The notes under the pieces: generated by a model
What the model saw: the letters and a program-made list of their open reading frames with translations, nothing else
The model's database searches: none
Told to the model about the DNA's origin: nothing
Shown here: positions 1 through 11,039 of the stretch, piece by piece
Position numbering within the stretch: the stretch's first letter is position 1
Layout of the letters: every line of letters begins with the position of its first letter
Origin: Nomia melanderi
Taxonomy: Eukaryota > Arthropoda > Insecta > Hymenoptera > Halictidae
Direction of reading: 5' to 3'
Length of the DNA: 64,000 nucleotides
Assembly (NCBI RefSeq): GCF_051020985.1
Contig: NC_135001.1
Span: 12,641,896-12,705,895 of the forward strand
Made by a program: the position numbers and the translations under genes

Positions 1-1440
1 ATAAAAATTAGTTGTAGAATGCTTTCGACTTTGATTCAACGAGTGACAGGCTATTTTGGCTCGACAGAAATCGTTGGTTTACTTACATATGTGGTTTAGT
101 TATTCATTTGTTTATTTGTTATAATTATACGCAACTATAATGTAACATATCAAGTTAAAAGTATACTGTATACTGTAGTCTAAAAAACGACGTCAATGAT
201 ATATCTTATATCATTCTTTAACCTTAGATAACCCCTCTTCTTTTGAAAATTTGGTATTTGGCACTTGCAGTATTTTCCACAAGTATTCTTCAACTATAAA
301 TCAATTACTTTCACGTTCAATTAAAACCTTGCCGGTACGTTTAGTATTAAAGCCTACTGATTCGTCGCTGGAATGACAAACGCATTCCGCGAACACCTTC
401 GAATAAATCATCGCATAAACGGGAAACTCAGAAACCACGAATCAGGCAAGACATGGCCAGGGGAGGTATTTCTCAGCCTTCGTGGCGCCGAAAGAGGAAA
501 TCGATGATTCACGCAGGATCAAATCCATTTTTAAGAAGCATTCAACGTACGCACTATCTTACACCGAGTCCCTGTCTAATGGATTCCTGGGAGAAACTTG
601 GACATATAGGACTGATTCTAGTGTTGGAATGCGATTCGATGCAGCTCTTAAGAATAGATTAAACTTTCAGGGATGAATTTCGTATGAATTTGGGACAACT
701 CGAAGGTTGTACACTAGTGAACAATAAAATCGTATATAGAATGTTCTATGCAATCCGATTACTTATAGCTATAGTTCTCACTTAAAACTACTGAGAAGTC
801 GAAACAACTGATTTCTTATGTTCACATAAAAATTGCGACAATATTTCTATTCATCTATATTGTTGCGCCGGGGGTACTCGTTCGCGACATCATTAAAGAA
901 TACGAACAGAAACACTATTTATTAGAAATGTACAATGTTCATTATTTACAACACAAGACTTTCGGAAGCTCGTTACGATACGTCTGTTCTCGGTCACAGT
1001 TCACCAATAACTCGTATCTATTGCTTGAACGCTACATTTATAGACATCCACTGATACTTCATTATATCATTCCTAGAACAATAGGGATTCGTTCGTTTAG
1101 ATGTTAGAAATTAGAGATATCAACCCTTACCGAGCAGTGTTTCTAAAAATCAATATCTGTCTAATTAACGGATCCCACAGAATATTACAGAATGTCCCAA
1201 AAATACAGTAGCAGACATAAAAGCGGGAAAAATCCAATTTCTGGTCAATCTACTCCGAGTTCCGCTACAAAAATTCACCAGTATCTTCCCGAACCTTCTT
1301 TCGAAAAATAAGAAAATAACGTACCCTCAATTTCTCCATCAGAAGTGATAAAATAAAACCAATCCACCTAGCATTCTCGCAAAGCACAAATATAAACACC
1401 AATGAAGAAGATGAAAAGAAAAAAATGAAGAACTTCAATG
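1..1440. other. AT-rich non-coding stretch
   Basis: No exon with credible splice signals or codon bias was seen on either strand. Short open frames at 453-676 look like chance. The only recognisable item is a solo element end at 331-350. Confidence 0.5.
331..350. repeat. Solo end of TTAA MITE family D
   Basis: GCCGGTACGTTTAGTATTAA closely matches the right terminus of family D copies at 16980 (GCCGTTACGTTTAGTGTTAA) and 56819 (GCGGTACGTTTAGTGTTAA). The partner end is not visible, so this is a truncated or badly decayed copy. Confidence 0.6.
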
Positions 1441-2060
1441 AGCCCGCTCTTGAACAGCCCTTTTCCTGCAGCTCAGCCTATCCGGCACCGTTCAATTTCG
1501 AGACTTGCCCATTTACAGATTAAAGTGGCTCACCCCGCCGCGTTGCCCGTAGTGGAAGCCAGGTCCGGCAGACACTAGAATACAAACGACCCGTTTGTTT
1601 TTCAAGTGAACATTCTTTTCCTGACCTATTTAAGGAGTCCCGTGTGCACGTGAAGCGAGCAGCAGCGCCAGCGACAGCAGCGGCACATTTATTAGCCGGC
1701 GGGACGCGGCTTTTATGAACGTCACTTAAAAATATGGAGGTTTCCCGGGGCCGTACAAGGGCTCGCCTTGTCCCTAGAACAGCCCCTTTTCACGAACACG
1801 GCGCTTTTCTGGCACTCGAAGCGCGTTTCGAGCTTCCCAGCGTGGCAGCCCGTTTTTACCGGTTTACGAGCACCGACGTTGACGGATCGATTCGTAATCT
1901 CGGACTCGGCTCTCTTCGTTCACGCGATCCGCCGCGCAAAAAATGCCCCGTCCAATTCCTGGCTAATTTCACCAGTCTAATGAAGCAATTAAACGCGACG
2001 ATGCCAGGCTGACACGCTCGCACGCGGTAAGCAAACGGAGATGATCGGACGGACGGGACT
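1440..2060. other. GC-richer island, no gene recognised
   Basis: Base composition rises well above the surroundings, with several CpG-containing words and a CAG/GCA-rich run near 1660-1690. A 92-codon frame (1734-2012) crosses it but resembles no family I know and lacks splice context. It could be a regulatory or conserved non-coding element; only comparative alignment would tell. Confidence 0.35.
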
Positions 2061-2097
2061 TACTTGGCCGCGTTCCGACCGTTTACCTTTTTCCGCA

Positions 2098-2700
2098 ATG
2101 TTGATCTGAGGATCGATGCTGATCGAAGTTACGGTGTTGGCGTTGCTCTGAGGTTTCAGGGAATTCATTGTTACTGTTGGTACTATTAGACAGTGGGGAG
2201 GAGATTAGTTTGTTGTACCGACTGGGTATAGGGAATATTGACGAACGTCGTTGTAATGTGTTTGAACGAGTTATTTATATGTAACAGTAATCAGAGTTCT
2301 TGGGAAAATGATCGTTGTTGGTGCTATTGACAACGCGGAGATTATGTTGTATTCATTGGTTATGAACATTATTGACGAAGTGTTGTATAGAATTTAATTT
2401 TTTCAAATTGCATACTTTGGAAAATAATTAAACTCCGCGATATCAGGATCTTTATTGTCGTTGGTACTATTAAACAGTATATAACTTTATTTTCATGAAC
2501 TGTTTAACGGAATTCCATTTTCTATGTAATTAGTTTTTTGTTAATGTTGATCCGTGCATCAATACTTGTCTAAGTTACGGTGTTGGTGTTGATCAAAATC
2601 TCTAGCGAAATGATCGTTGTTAGTATTATTAGACAAAATGAAGCTTAATTTGTGGCGCACAACTTAATTCTTCATGAAATGGAGAGTTTAACAGAATTCC
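2098..2700. repeat. Diverged tandem repeat, about 145-bp period (4 units)
   Basis: A motif of the form GTTGKTACTATTAGACA recurs at about 2170, 2310, 2456 and 2611, spaced 141-155 bp. A longer block with GTTACGGTGTTGG occurs at about 2127 and again at about 2574, so the outer units are also related at a period of about 450 bp. Divergence between units is large, so this is old. Confidence 0.6.
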
Positions 2701-4058
2701 ACATTTTCATAGAATTTTTGAATCATTTAGACTCTTAGAGAGGATAGTTAGTGAACCTCTATTATCGAATCTATTCGGTTATCGGCTCTGTCCTATCCCC
2801 AGGCGTGTTCGGATAACGCAGAGTCTCATTGTATACTCTAACACAGTGGTTCTTCACCTTGTCACAAGCGTTACTAATACCGTGAATATATCTGTGGATC
2901 GGGAATAATATACAGGCATATAGAAAACTCTAATAAATAACTACATTTATTAATAATAAAACAAGTAATGTTTAAATATAAGGAACAATATAATAGCGAC
3001 ACACAACTTACTGGCACGAAGGCCAACGCACGACTTTCTTTGGACACACGCTCTCTTTCGGACATTCGCACTTAAAAATCATTCTTCTGACTCGCACTCT
3101 CCGCAAACTTTGAAACACACCCCTTCGAAGTCGAACTGGAAACCTTGGGCCTACAACGTTGTGCAGGCCACTTTCCCTCGACCGTTAGGTTTTCCTTTTT
3201 TATTGCCCTTCGCTCACACTCATTCCCGCTTCTTAAAAATATCCTAAGATATGCCAAAAATCCAAAATTCTACACTAATATACTGTTATTCAAATTAACG
3301 TTTCCTTCTTTATTCTTACATGTAATAATCAATCATCAATAGTTTCTAATGAAACGTATGTTTATTGCTTCCAGTTATTAATGTATATATTATATATTAA
3401 CCTATATATAATATATAAGTGATTTCTTGACTCGATGGAACTCTTTAACGATAAGATTTGAAAAAATTCATGAAGAGAAGTTAATCGATTTGACCAATAA
3501 ACAGCTCATTTATTCAAAATTCTTCGTTTGGCTTATTAACTATGTTCTAAACGTGTATAAATTATATAAAACAATTGCAAGAAATACACGGTTCACAGTA
3601 AGGATATTTCAAATTCGACCACGGTCGCGAACGTATTAAAAAACAGTCATTTGATCGGTCGAGCGTACATTTCTGTTAAGCACCACTGGTCTAACAAGTC
3701 CAATAATCCCCATGCATAAGATACCTACGTGAGCAGCATGCACCGAGCGATAACAACTAACACAAATTGAATTGTGCGTTACGGTGACTAATGAATTTCT
3801 TAGTCTTAGAACGCTCGGTGTGTAGGAAGTCGGAATTTTGCAATGGGGGAAAAAAATGGAATTATGAAGGACGCGTCAGCGGATTATTGTGGGCGCGTTG
3901 ATCGATCGTGACTCAGGAAACGTCCGGTTTCATTCACATTTTATGGTGCCGCCGCGTTGCAACAGGTTCCACGTATCTTCGCAGACATCCTCGGTACGCG
4001 GGCAATTTCGTTTATTCGAATTACATTCGCCACTTGTTCAACCGAGCGACGAAGTATA
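2701..4058. other. Non-coding stretch with an AT-palindrome
   Basis: No supportable gene. At 3384-3417 alternating TATATATTATATA / TATATATAATATATA arms separated by a few bases could form an AT-rich hairpin. A GC-richer patch at about 3840-4030 has no recognised content. Confidence 0.4.
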
Positions 4059-4290
4059 CAGGGTGTCTTGTAACTGCTGGTTCTGTTGAACGGGTTGCGA
4101 TTGAACACGAAAAAAATAAGTCAAACGTGAAGAATAAGGTTTTTTCATTTGAAGCCTCGTTTTCGAGGAAATCGAATTTGGATGTGTCCGTCGCAGTTCG
4201 TAAATGTGCTCGACAAATTTTCGAAAATGCAATTTCTAACGAAAAAATTTTAGTGTACATTAAACTCTTGTTTCTTCATGTAGAGTAACT
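4059..4290. repeat. Probable dispersed repeat beginning CAGGGTGTC
   Basis: The sequence starts with ACAGGGTGTCTTGTAACTG and continues with A-rich then TTTTCGAGGAAATCG-type text. From general familiarity this resembles dispersed repeats common in hymenopteran genomes that start with an AGGGTGT(C/T)CC terminus. Related AGGGTGTxC or reverse-complement ACACCCTxTA words also occur at about 7905, 8933, 9160 and 16468. Open frames on both strands here are most likely side effects of the repeat. The right boundary is uncertain. Confidence 0.4.
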
Positions 4291-5870
4291 TCTTATTGAT
4301 TATTTGCATTCGGACGAGTTATGAAATATAATAATAAATATTTTACAAAAATTAAATAAATTTAATCGATTTATGATAAAATTTGTAGAAAATTTCATTT
4401 ATTAATAAAGAATGTATAAGCAATAATTTATTGTTTGTACTAGTCATATTTTCTGTAAGAATTGTACAAAAAGTGCTACATAATATTAAGGGAAGTGGTA
4501 TTTCTAATTATTTCACCTAATCTCTAGCACCAGTCTACGAATTTCACAAATTTACAAATAGCTTCAAAAAGCAAAATAAGACAGGATAAAAATTTCTTTA
4601 CAAATACCATTCTATTTGCAAGATATATCCTGTCTTTCATATTTTTGTATATTTTTCGTACCATACGCTGTACGGTAGAACTCTTTAATGCGATTAAAAA
4701 ATTTCGTGTTACAACGATCTCACGTTACATTCCTTTTTTTGATATTGACCTAACTTCTATCTCTGCTTGTATTATTTTCTTATAACGAATCTCAGTAATT
4801 TTTAAATAATTCTTTAATCGCGTTATTGGGGGTTGTACTGTAAATGATTCTACGACTAAAACCGTTAAACTGCATAACAATCCTACAAAAGGCGGCACAA
4901 CGTCTGCTAATTGCTGCTCATTTATTCGTTTTCGCGTGCAAACAATTTCATTTCACGCTTTACCATTGTTTATATTTCTCACGTTTCAATATTGCATTCA
5001 ATTCGTTTTATTTTTCCGCGCTCCCTTCATTAACGAATGGCATGTACCATTCGTCACTGGTGCTCGGTCTTTTCACCGTTTCAACCCCTCGCTTCCAACT
5101 TTCAACGTACTTGCTTTAATATACTCACGTCGGGACACGTTTCTATACATTTATAATCACAGATCGTAATAATAACAAAGCAATGTTTGCGAGAATGATA
5201 TTGGACTGCATTCTTTTGTCACGTGGTTAGTTTTCTGACTTCAGTTGCTAATTTCTATAATTGAGCGAATGTAAGGAAATAATTGAATAAATAAATGATT
5301 AATTTTAATTTATTTTAATGTTGTCAATTAGCTGTGTACCATCGGTGGTACACGTTGTGTTAATTCCATTGTTTTTAGTTTACCTTCTATTTTTCCTCTA
5401 GAAAGAGAGAATTGATTCTCATTGTGATTTCACCTTATATAATTCCAATCTCTATTGATTTTCTAATACTATAACAATTATTGCTTGATTGGGGAAAAGT
5501 CTAACATAAAAAAACCTACACAGATAAATAAAACCTGCATATCAAATTAGAACTGGGAAAGACGTTGAGATTTACGAGAATAAAATTATTAATAAATGAT
5601 AAATAATAAATATTATTAGATACTAATAGTAAATAAATCATATAGATAAACATTAACAAAGGTTATCTTCTTACAATTTTTTTTAAGGCTTCCATTACTC
5701 AAACAATAATTATCGTGATATTAAAAATTTAAAAGATTAATAGGAATATGATAAAAAAAATCGACAATTCAATGTATTATATCTATACGTTATAACGATG
5801 TCATTCTTCAACATTGTCAGTATTATTGTCTACTTAAAGAAGAAAAAAAATTTTCAATTTTAACAGTTAC
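4291..5870. other. AT-rich non-coding stretch
   Basis: No gene, RNA or clear repeat could be supported. A palindromic palette of TTTAAT/ATTAAA words is present but is expected at this base composition. Confidence 0.4.
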
Positions 5871-6374
5871 AGTGTTTTCTAGAAGAGCTTTTCAATTCGT
5901 GAATGTTTTCCACGCACATTGTTCTCAACGCTCTTTCTCTTCCGCGCCCTCGCCACCCTCTTTCTTATCTTCTCCGTCACACCTGCATCTCGAAGCCTCT
6001 TCCTTTCTATGCAGCACACAATCGCGATTTCAGCTACGTACACGCCAACGTGTTTATCAGTCGCACGTGTACACAAGTATTATTTCGTTGTCGCGGTTTT
6101 GTGCCCCGTGTCACGTTCAGCGTGACAAATATTTACACACCGACCGAAACCGAGCCATGGAGTTGTCGCAGCCGGCTTTTCCAGCGCAAATTCATTTACG
6201 TCGCCCTTCGGGGCCGTCGCTACCTCGTGCCGCTGTAGAATGTGACCTAAGAGGTCACGTAGATTGTTTGCGAAACGAATATATGAATACAACGGCAGCT
6301 GCAAGTTTGAGGAAAATGGGCATTCATTGTGAGTCCGTTCAGTAGATTCGAAGGATAACGTTTACACCTTCAGG

Positions 6375-6510
6375 GGTTGAAAACAGTTATGATATCCGTT
6401 TCGGTTCTTGACACAGTCATTAAGAACCGAAATAAGGTTATAATAGTAAATATAATTGTTACTATATTGGGGTTTCGCTTACGGTTCCGATTTTTATTTC
6501 CTCTCGTCTT
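6375..6510. repeat. CGGTTC/ATAACTG palindromic-motif repeat, short copy
   Basis: AACAGTTAT, TCGGTTCTTGA and TTAAGAACCGAAA lie close together in opposite orientations, followed by a second inverted pair around ATTGTTACTATATT and CGGTTCCG. The same two motifs are combined at 54000-54330, so this appears to be a second, shorter locus of one repeat type. Confidence 0.45.
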
Positions 6511-6649
6511 AATGATTGCGAATGCGACAAAGATAAATTATTTCTTCTCATTAATTGTTAAATTATTTCGAACAAGAAAAAAATACGAGAAAATGTTAAC
6601 TGAAGTTTGATTCGACGATTTTGAAACAAAAAATGCATTTTTAGTTGCG

Positions 6650-7000
6650 AGTTCAGCGTGCAGAAACGTTACGTCGCTTCGTCTATGGCGAAAACGAATT
6701 TCTATGGAGATCAGCCGGAGTTGCAAATGCAAAACTGACTCGACCGTCGTTTCCAGAATCGACCGGGGGCCTGAACTTTTCCATCGTGTCGGAATGCTTT
6801 CATTTGACTTGAAAAATTGCGTCCCGCCGCTTTATGGTAATACCTGGTGGACCGTGTCCAATAGTTTTGCCACAGCAATTTCTGCATTTTCACCCTTCGA
6901 TCGGGGTTACGGGTATCCGTTCCGGCAACTTTCACGAGCAACATCTCCGTTCGCGTTTCCATCCGGCTTCTGTTCCTCGATTTTTGTTTTGTTCCTGTAG
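6650..7000. other. GC-richer island, no gene recognised
   Basis: Composition is clearly above the surroundings. Overlapping open frames exist on both strands, which argues against either being real. No splice-flanked exon or domain is recognisable. Confidence 0.3.
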
Positions 7001-7598
7001 CATGACACGGATAATGCGTTTAGAAATGCTCAACCCATTTGCATCATTACCGTGTACCTTATATACGCTCTTAAACTATATTGTTAACGAATAATTAATC
7101 AATGTTGTCATGTTATTATTTTGTGGTATACGATGATTTTATATCGAAATTTGCGTACTCATTTTCATACATTGTAAATAAGAAAAAGCTTGGTGAACAT
7201 GAAATGATTTTCATTTTGTTAGATGACTAGCAAATTGAGTTAATGAGTAAATAATGATTAAGAATGAAACTAGCACGAGCTTAAAAATAGATTTGATATT
7301 TTTAAAGAATCCGTTTACTGGACATAATTGTGAGTAGAGGGAATGTATGAGATGCTTTGGAAAATGAGAAACAAACAGAAATTGTGTAAAAGTTCACTCA
7401 AATAGCAGAAGTGATACATAAAAGTAAAAGAGAACCATGAAAAGATTTCTAATCATTTTTAAGTTCACAAATAGACACACGTTCTTCATTTGATAAATAA
7501 TAATTTATTCCTTACATATCTTACGCATCTTTTTCGAGGTTCAATATAATAATTAGCCTTTAGAGATAACAGAATACAAGACGAATACTTCTGAAAAT

Positions 7599-7749
7599 TT
7601 TATGGGAAATTTATGGGTCAGCGCCATTTACGTTTACTCGCCCGGAATTATTAATGCAGTTACTGCTGAAATTTATGGCACCTGAAATAGATTTGAAAGA
7701 CGATTTAGGGCGGTCATCCCTCATAATAATGTTCACGGACACCCATAAA
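7599..7749. promoter_or_regulatory. Cluster of four TTTATGG sites (candidate homeodomain/Caudal-type element)
   Basis: TTTATGG occurs at 7599-7605, 7610-7616 and 7672-7678, and in reverse (CCATAAA) at 7743-7749, within 151 bp. TTTATGG is the core preferred by posterior Hox (Abd-B-class) and Caudal-class homeodomains. The block is more GC-balanced than its neighbours. Regulatory function is inferred from motif density only. Confidence 0.3.
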
Positions 7750-7759
7750 TGAAGCTTGG

Positions 7760-9300
7760 TATGCATGATATCGAAATTGTTGCATTAATTCCTGAAACAC
7801 TTAGAAAATTGCGCATTTCTCGAAAAATATTTTATTATATATACATTTTTAATTTGTCGGCAAATGATTAATTTAGGTTAATTTTCTTATTCGTCGATGT
7901 AGAGGGTGTTCACATGCTTGTTAATCAACGTTTATCTTATAAATGATAAATATATAGAAACAATGAAAAAATGAAAGATTTATTGCATTTTTGTAAATAG
8001 TATGATAACTTTGGTAAATGTTTCGTAATTGCAATACTATTGGAGATAGAAAGATCTCCTATTTTTTAGAATGAAACGTTACGTACCTTTTTTTTATAAC
8101 TCATAAAAACTTTTGCGAAAGCAAATTCAATGATGTCCAATATAATAGACTTCAAGGTCATAAATAGTGGGAAATGAAATAAATACTTGAAGTATTTTGT
8201 AAAATTGTTGCGTTTAATAGCATTCTTTACGAAAAAGGGCACACGGTATGTTCATTGCGACCTCCGAGCGTAAGAATGCATTTTTCAGCTGTATAAATGA
8301 AATTTTTATCATCGTAGACTAGCCTAAGGACTACAATAAGAATAAAAATGTTTACATTAATGAAAAAAGTTTTCATAAGGTAATAAAATTTATAGTTAAC
8401 AGATATGAAGATGTACTCTTATGCACGCAAGTCACATCGAACGTATACAATATTAACAATAAGAATTAGTAAATATAGCAATAAAAGGCATTCTATTTAT
8501 TTCTTTCATTTCAAACCTCAAAAGATCGTGCACAGCTGAATTTATCTCGACACGCTTGCACACAATGTAAAAAACTACAATATTCCTGTTCCCGTTTATT
8601 TCGATTCGATCGAAGTAAAATTTTGAAATCAATGAAACTTTCATTTCTATTTGAAATACTAATACACACGAAAAGCTACTATCAGTTAGCCTATTTATTA
8701 AAACTTGATTGTGAAAGACAATGAAATCTCTTCTTTTTTCATTTCATCCATTTGTTCAGCTATAGATTTTCAAACCGATAAATAATATTCGTTACACATC
8801 ATACCAATAACCAATATCATCTAAATAGTATATAATTCCTAGAAGGAATTAATTGCAAATGCTCCAAGATATAAAAAAGAGTTTATTCACGCACTCGTCA
8901 TTCACGAGGACAAAAATGTTCTAAAACCGCTTGGACACCCTATATAGCAGAAATTACGTCCTGTTTGTTCCGTATCGACATTCTTCCCTTCTACCATGGA
9001 TGATTAACGTACGAGCAGGGTGTGTTTTTTTGGGTACTCAGTGACGTCATCTTCCTGCCGCCCTCCATGGCGCCACTAATACACTCATCCTAGACACGAT
9101 TGCATCGGAAGGCCGGGGGCAGTGACATTTTACGGGACACGGGGATAAACAGAACAGAGGGTGTTCCTGAAAGGAGTTCTTTAGTCGATAAATGTGTCTA
9201 ATTCATTTCCTCGGTTTCCCAATAAAACTTACCCTCAGTTTTCTACAATTCAACCCTCGTATGACGAATGCAGGCCCGTTTTGTCTGGCAAGTATATATA
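7760..9300. other. AT-rich stretch with a GC-richer patch at 8980-9150
   Basis: No gene seen. The patch near 9000-9150 includes a CRE-like TGACGTCA at 9042-9049 and is otherwise unassigned. Confidence 0.35.
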
Positions 9301-9313
9301 ACTCCTTTTTGAA

Positions 9314-9381
9314 GTTTGTACATTCGACATTTGTAAATTTGAAATTTGTACATTTGGAATTTGTGCATTTGAAATTTGTAG
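9314..9381. repeat. 15-bp minisatellite (about 4.5 units)
   Basis: The unit is ATTTGTACATTTGAA with small variants, starting at 9314, 9329, 9344, 9359 and 9374. A chance frame through it encodes a repetitive FVHxKF-like peptide and is not a gene. Confidence 0.8.
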
Positions 9382-9389
9382 TAGATTGA

Positions 9390-10950
9390 AAGTATTAATG
9401 TGAGAGGAATATTTCCTTGTTGCATAACCGATTAATCAAATCGATTGGTTCTTTATTTTCTTATATAAACTATAAGTCTCGTGTGCAGATTTTATTCGTC
9501 ATTAATTATTATTTTTTTATTATTAATTTATCATTATTTACTATTATTTTTTTGTTAATCCACGATTATTTATTATCACTATGTTTCGTCTATTGTACAA
9601 TGTGCCCGCACAAACCAATTTCTCTAACAATTTTTATGTCTGGCAGTCCAAGTGTTAAATTTACATTAGAAATAACATTCTAAATATTTCAGATCAAATA
9701 ATAACTTTCGTTTGAAATATCCTGTACAAAAAGATGTTCCGATAAAGTTTGGAAGTGAAACAGTATCTGAATCCAATACTGTGTAATTGCATGTAATTAT
9801 ATCTTCGGAAAATGAGCTCTCTGCAGACGAGCGTAAACGAGATTCATCAGTATCGCCTGCATGTTTGTACAGTTGATGCTCTAATTACAGAGAGCTGATA
9901 ATCTATAACTCACACGAAACAGCGTTACGGTGAAACTCGAATTACCGAGTCATAACATAAGTAAGTTTGGTTATGTTCGACATTTTTTTCCACGATTGTT
10001 AGTTTTACGAAGCAGTGAACTAGCCGTGCTAGGTTTAAACTGACTATAACTGGCTTCCCGTTAATCACAGTTACACGCATACAGAATGAATCATAACTGA
10101 ATTTTTAGAATTAGAACAATCCTTGGAACGTATTATGTTACAATCTAATAATCATAAATATAATAATCATATTATTTTATAATGATAATCATTAAAAATT
10201 ATAATTGTAATCTAATAATAATTATTAATCTATCAATCAGGAATATTACTACTTCTATGAATCAGAAATAATGTTGGTAATAACGTTATATAGATGTATA
10301 ATGTCTTTATAATTGGAGTCATTGGAAACGGACGACAGAATATTTGATCTGATACTTGATATATAATAGGAAGCAGTTCAGAGGTCTGGTGAATTATAGA
10401 CCCACTCACACGTACACGCGTAGTTAGCTTCGATCGAGTCCATCGGTTCTGGTGGACCAATAGAAACACAGATCGTTTCTTCCATTTCTAAAATTCCGCC
10501 GCTGTTCCTCTCTTTTATCTTTGTGTTATCTCACACCGCTTTCTTCCCTGTTTCCACCCCAGTTCGTAACTTTGATTAATGGGCTCATTTGTATTATTTA
10601 TCACTCGTTATCGCATTTCGTTTCATCATATCTGTACAGTGGCCCTTTTTTCTGCTTCCTTTTTGCGATTTCGAGTTCTATTCTTCTATAGCCTCTGTTA
10701 CAGTGATATTCGTCTAGAGAAATTATTCTGTCTCACACTCTAAATAAATTCACTTTTTCATTTACGATCGCGATATCACAAACATTAATCACTCGATTTT
10801 ATGAATTAATAGTTTGTGTAATTTATAATTAACTTTTTCATGGCACAAAATGGAATTGTAACGGTCTATACAAAATCATCATTTTTCGATGGCTGTTAAT
10901 GGTGCAAAATATAACGAATTAATGTATAATGAAAATCTCAATAAATACAC
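9390..10950. other. AT-rich non-coding stretch
   Basis: No supportable gene, RNA or boundary-defined repeat was seen. Confidence 0.35.
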
Positions 10951-10952
10951 TT

Positions 10953-11015
10953 GTATGGTATCTTCAGAAGAATCAAAGGAAGTTAATTTGACTGCTCGGC
11001 AGTTCTTCTGTTAAA
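10953..11015. repeat. Solo right end of TTAA MITE family C
   Basis: From about 10953 to 11015 the sequence parallels 30308-30371: both contain an AAAGGAAGT...AATTTGACTGCTCGG core followed by an AGTTCT-x-TGTTAA end. The left end of this copy could not be found. Confidence 0.6.
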
Positions 11016-11039
11016 CGATGACAGAAACATATGATATAA

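Noticed and set aside
3908..4288. 126-codon plus frame and overlapping minus frames
   Set aside because: They lie largely in what looks like a dispersed repeat starting at 4059.
5872..6345. 157-codon plus-strand open frame
   Set aside because: Composition follows a pyrimidine-rich stretch, three other frames are open in the same place, there are no splice signals and no recognisable family.
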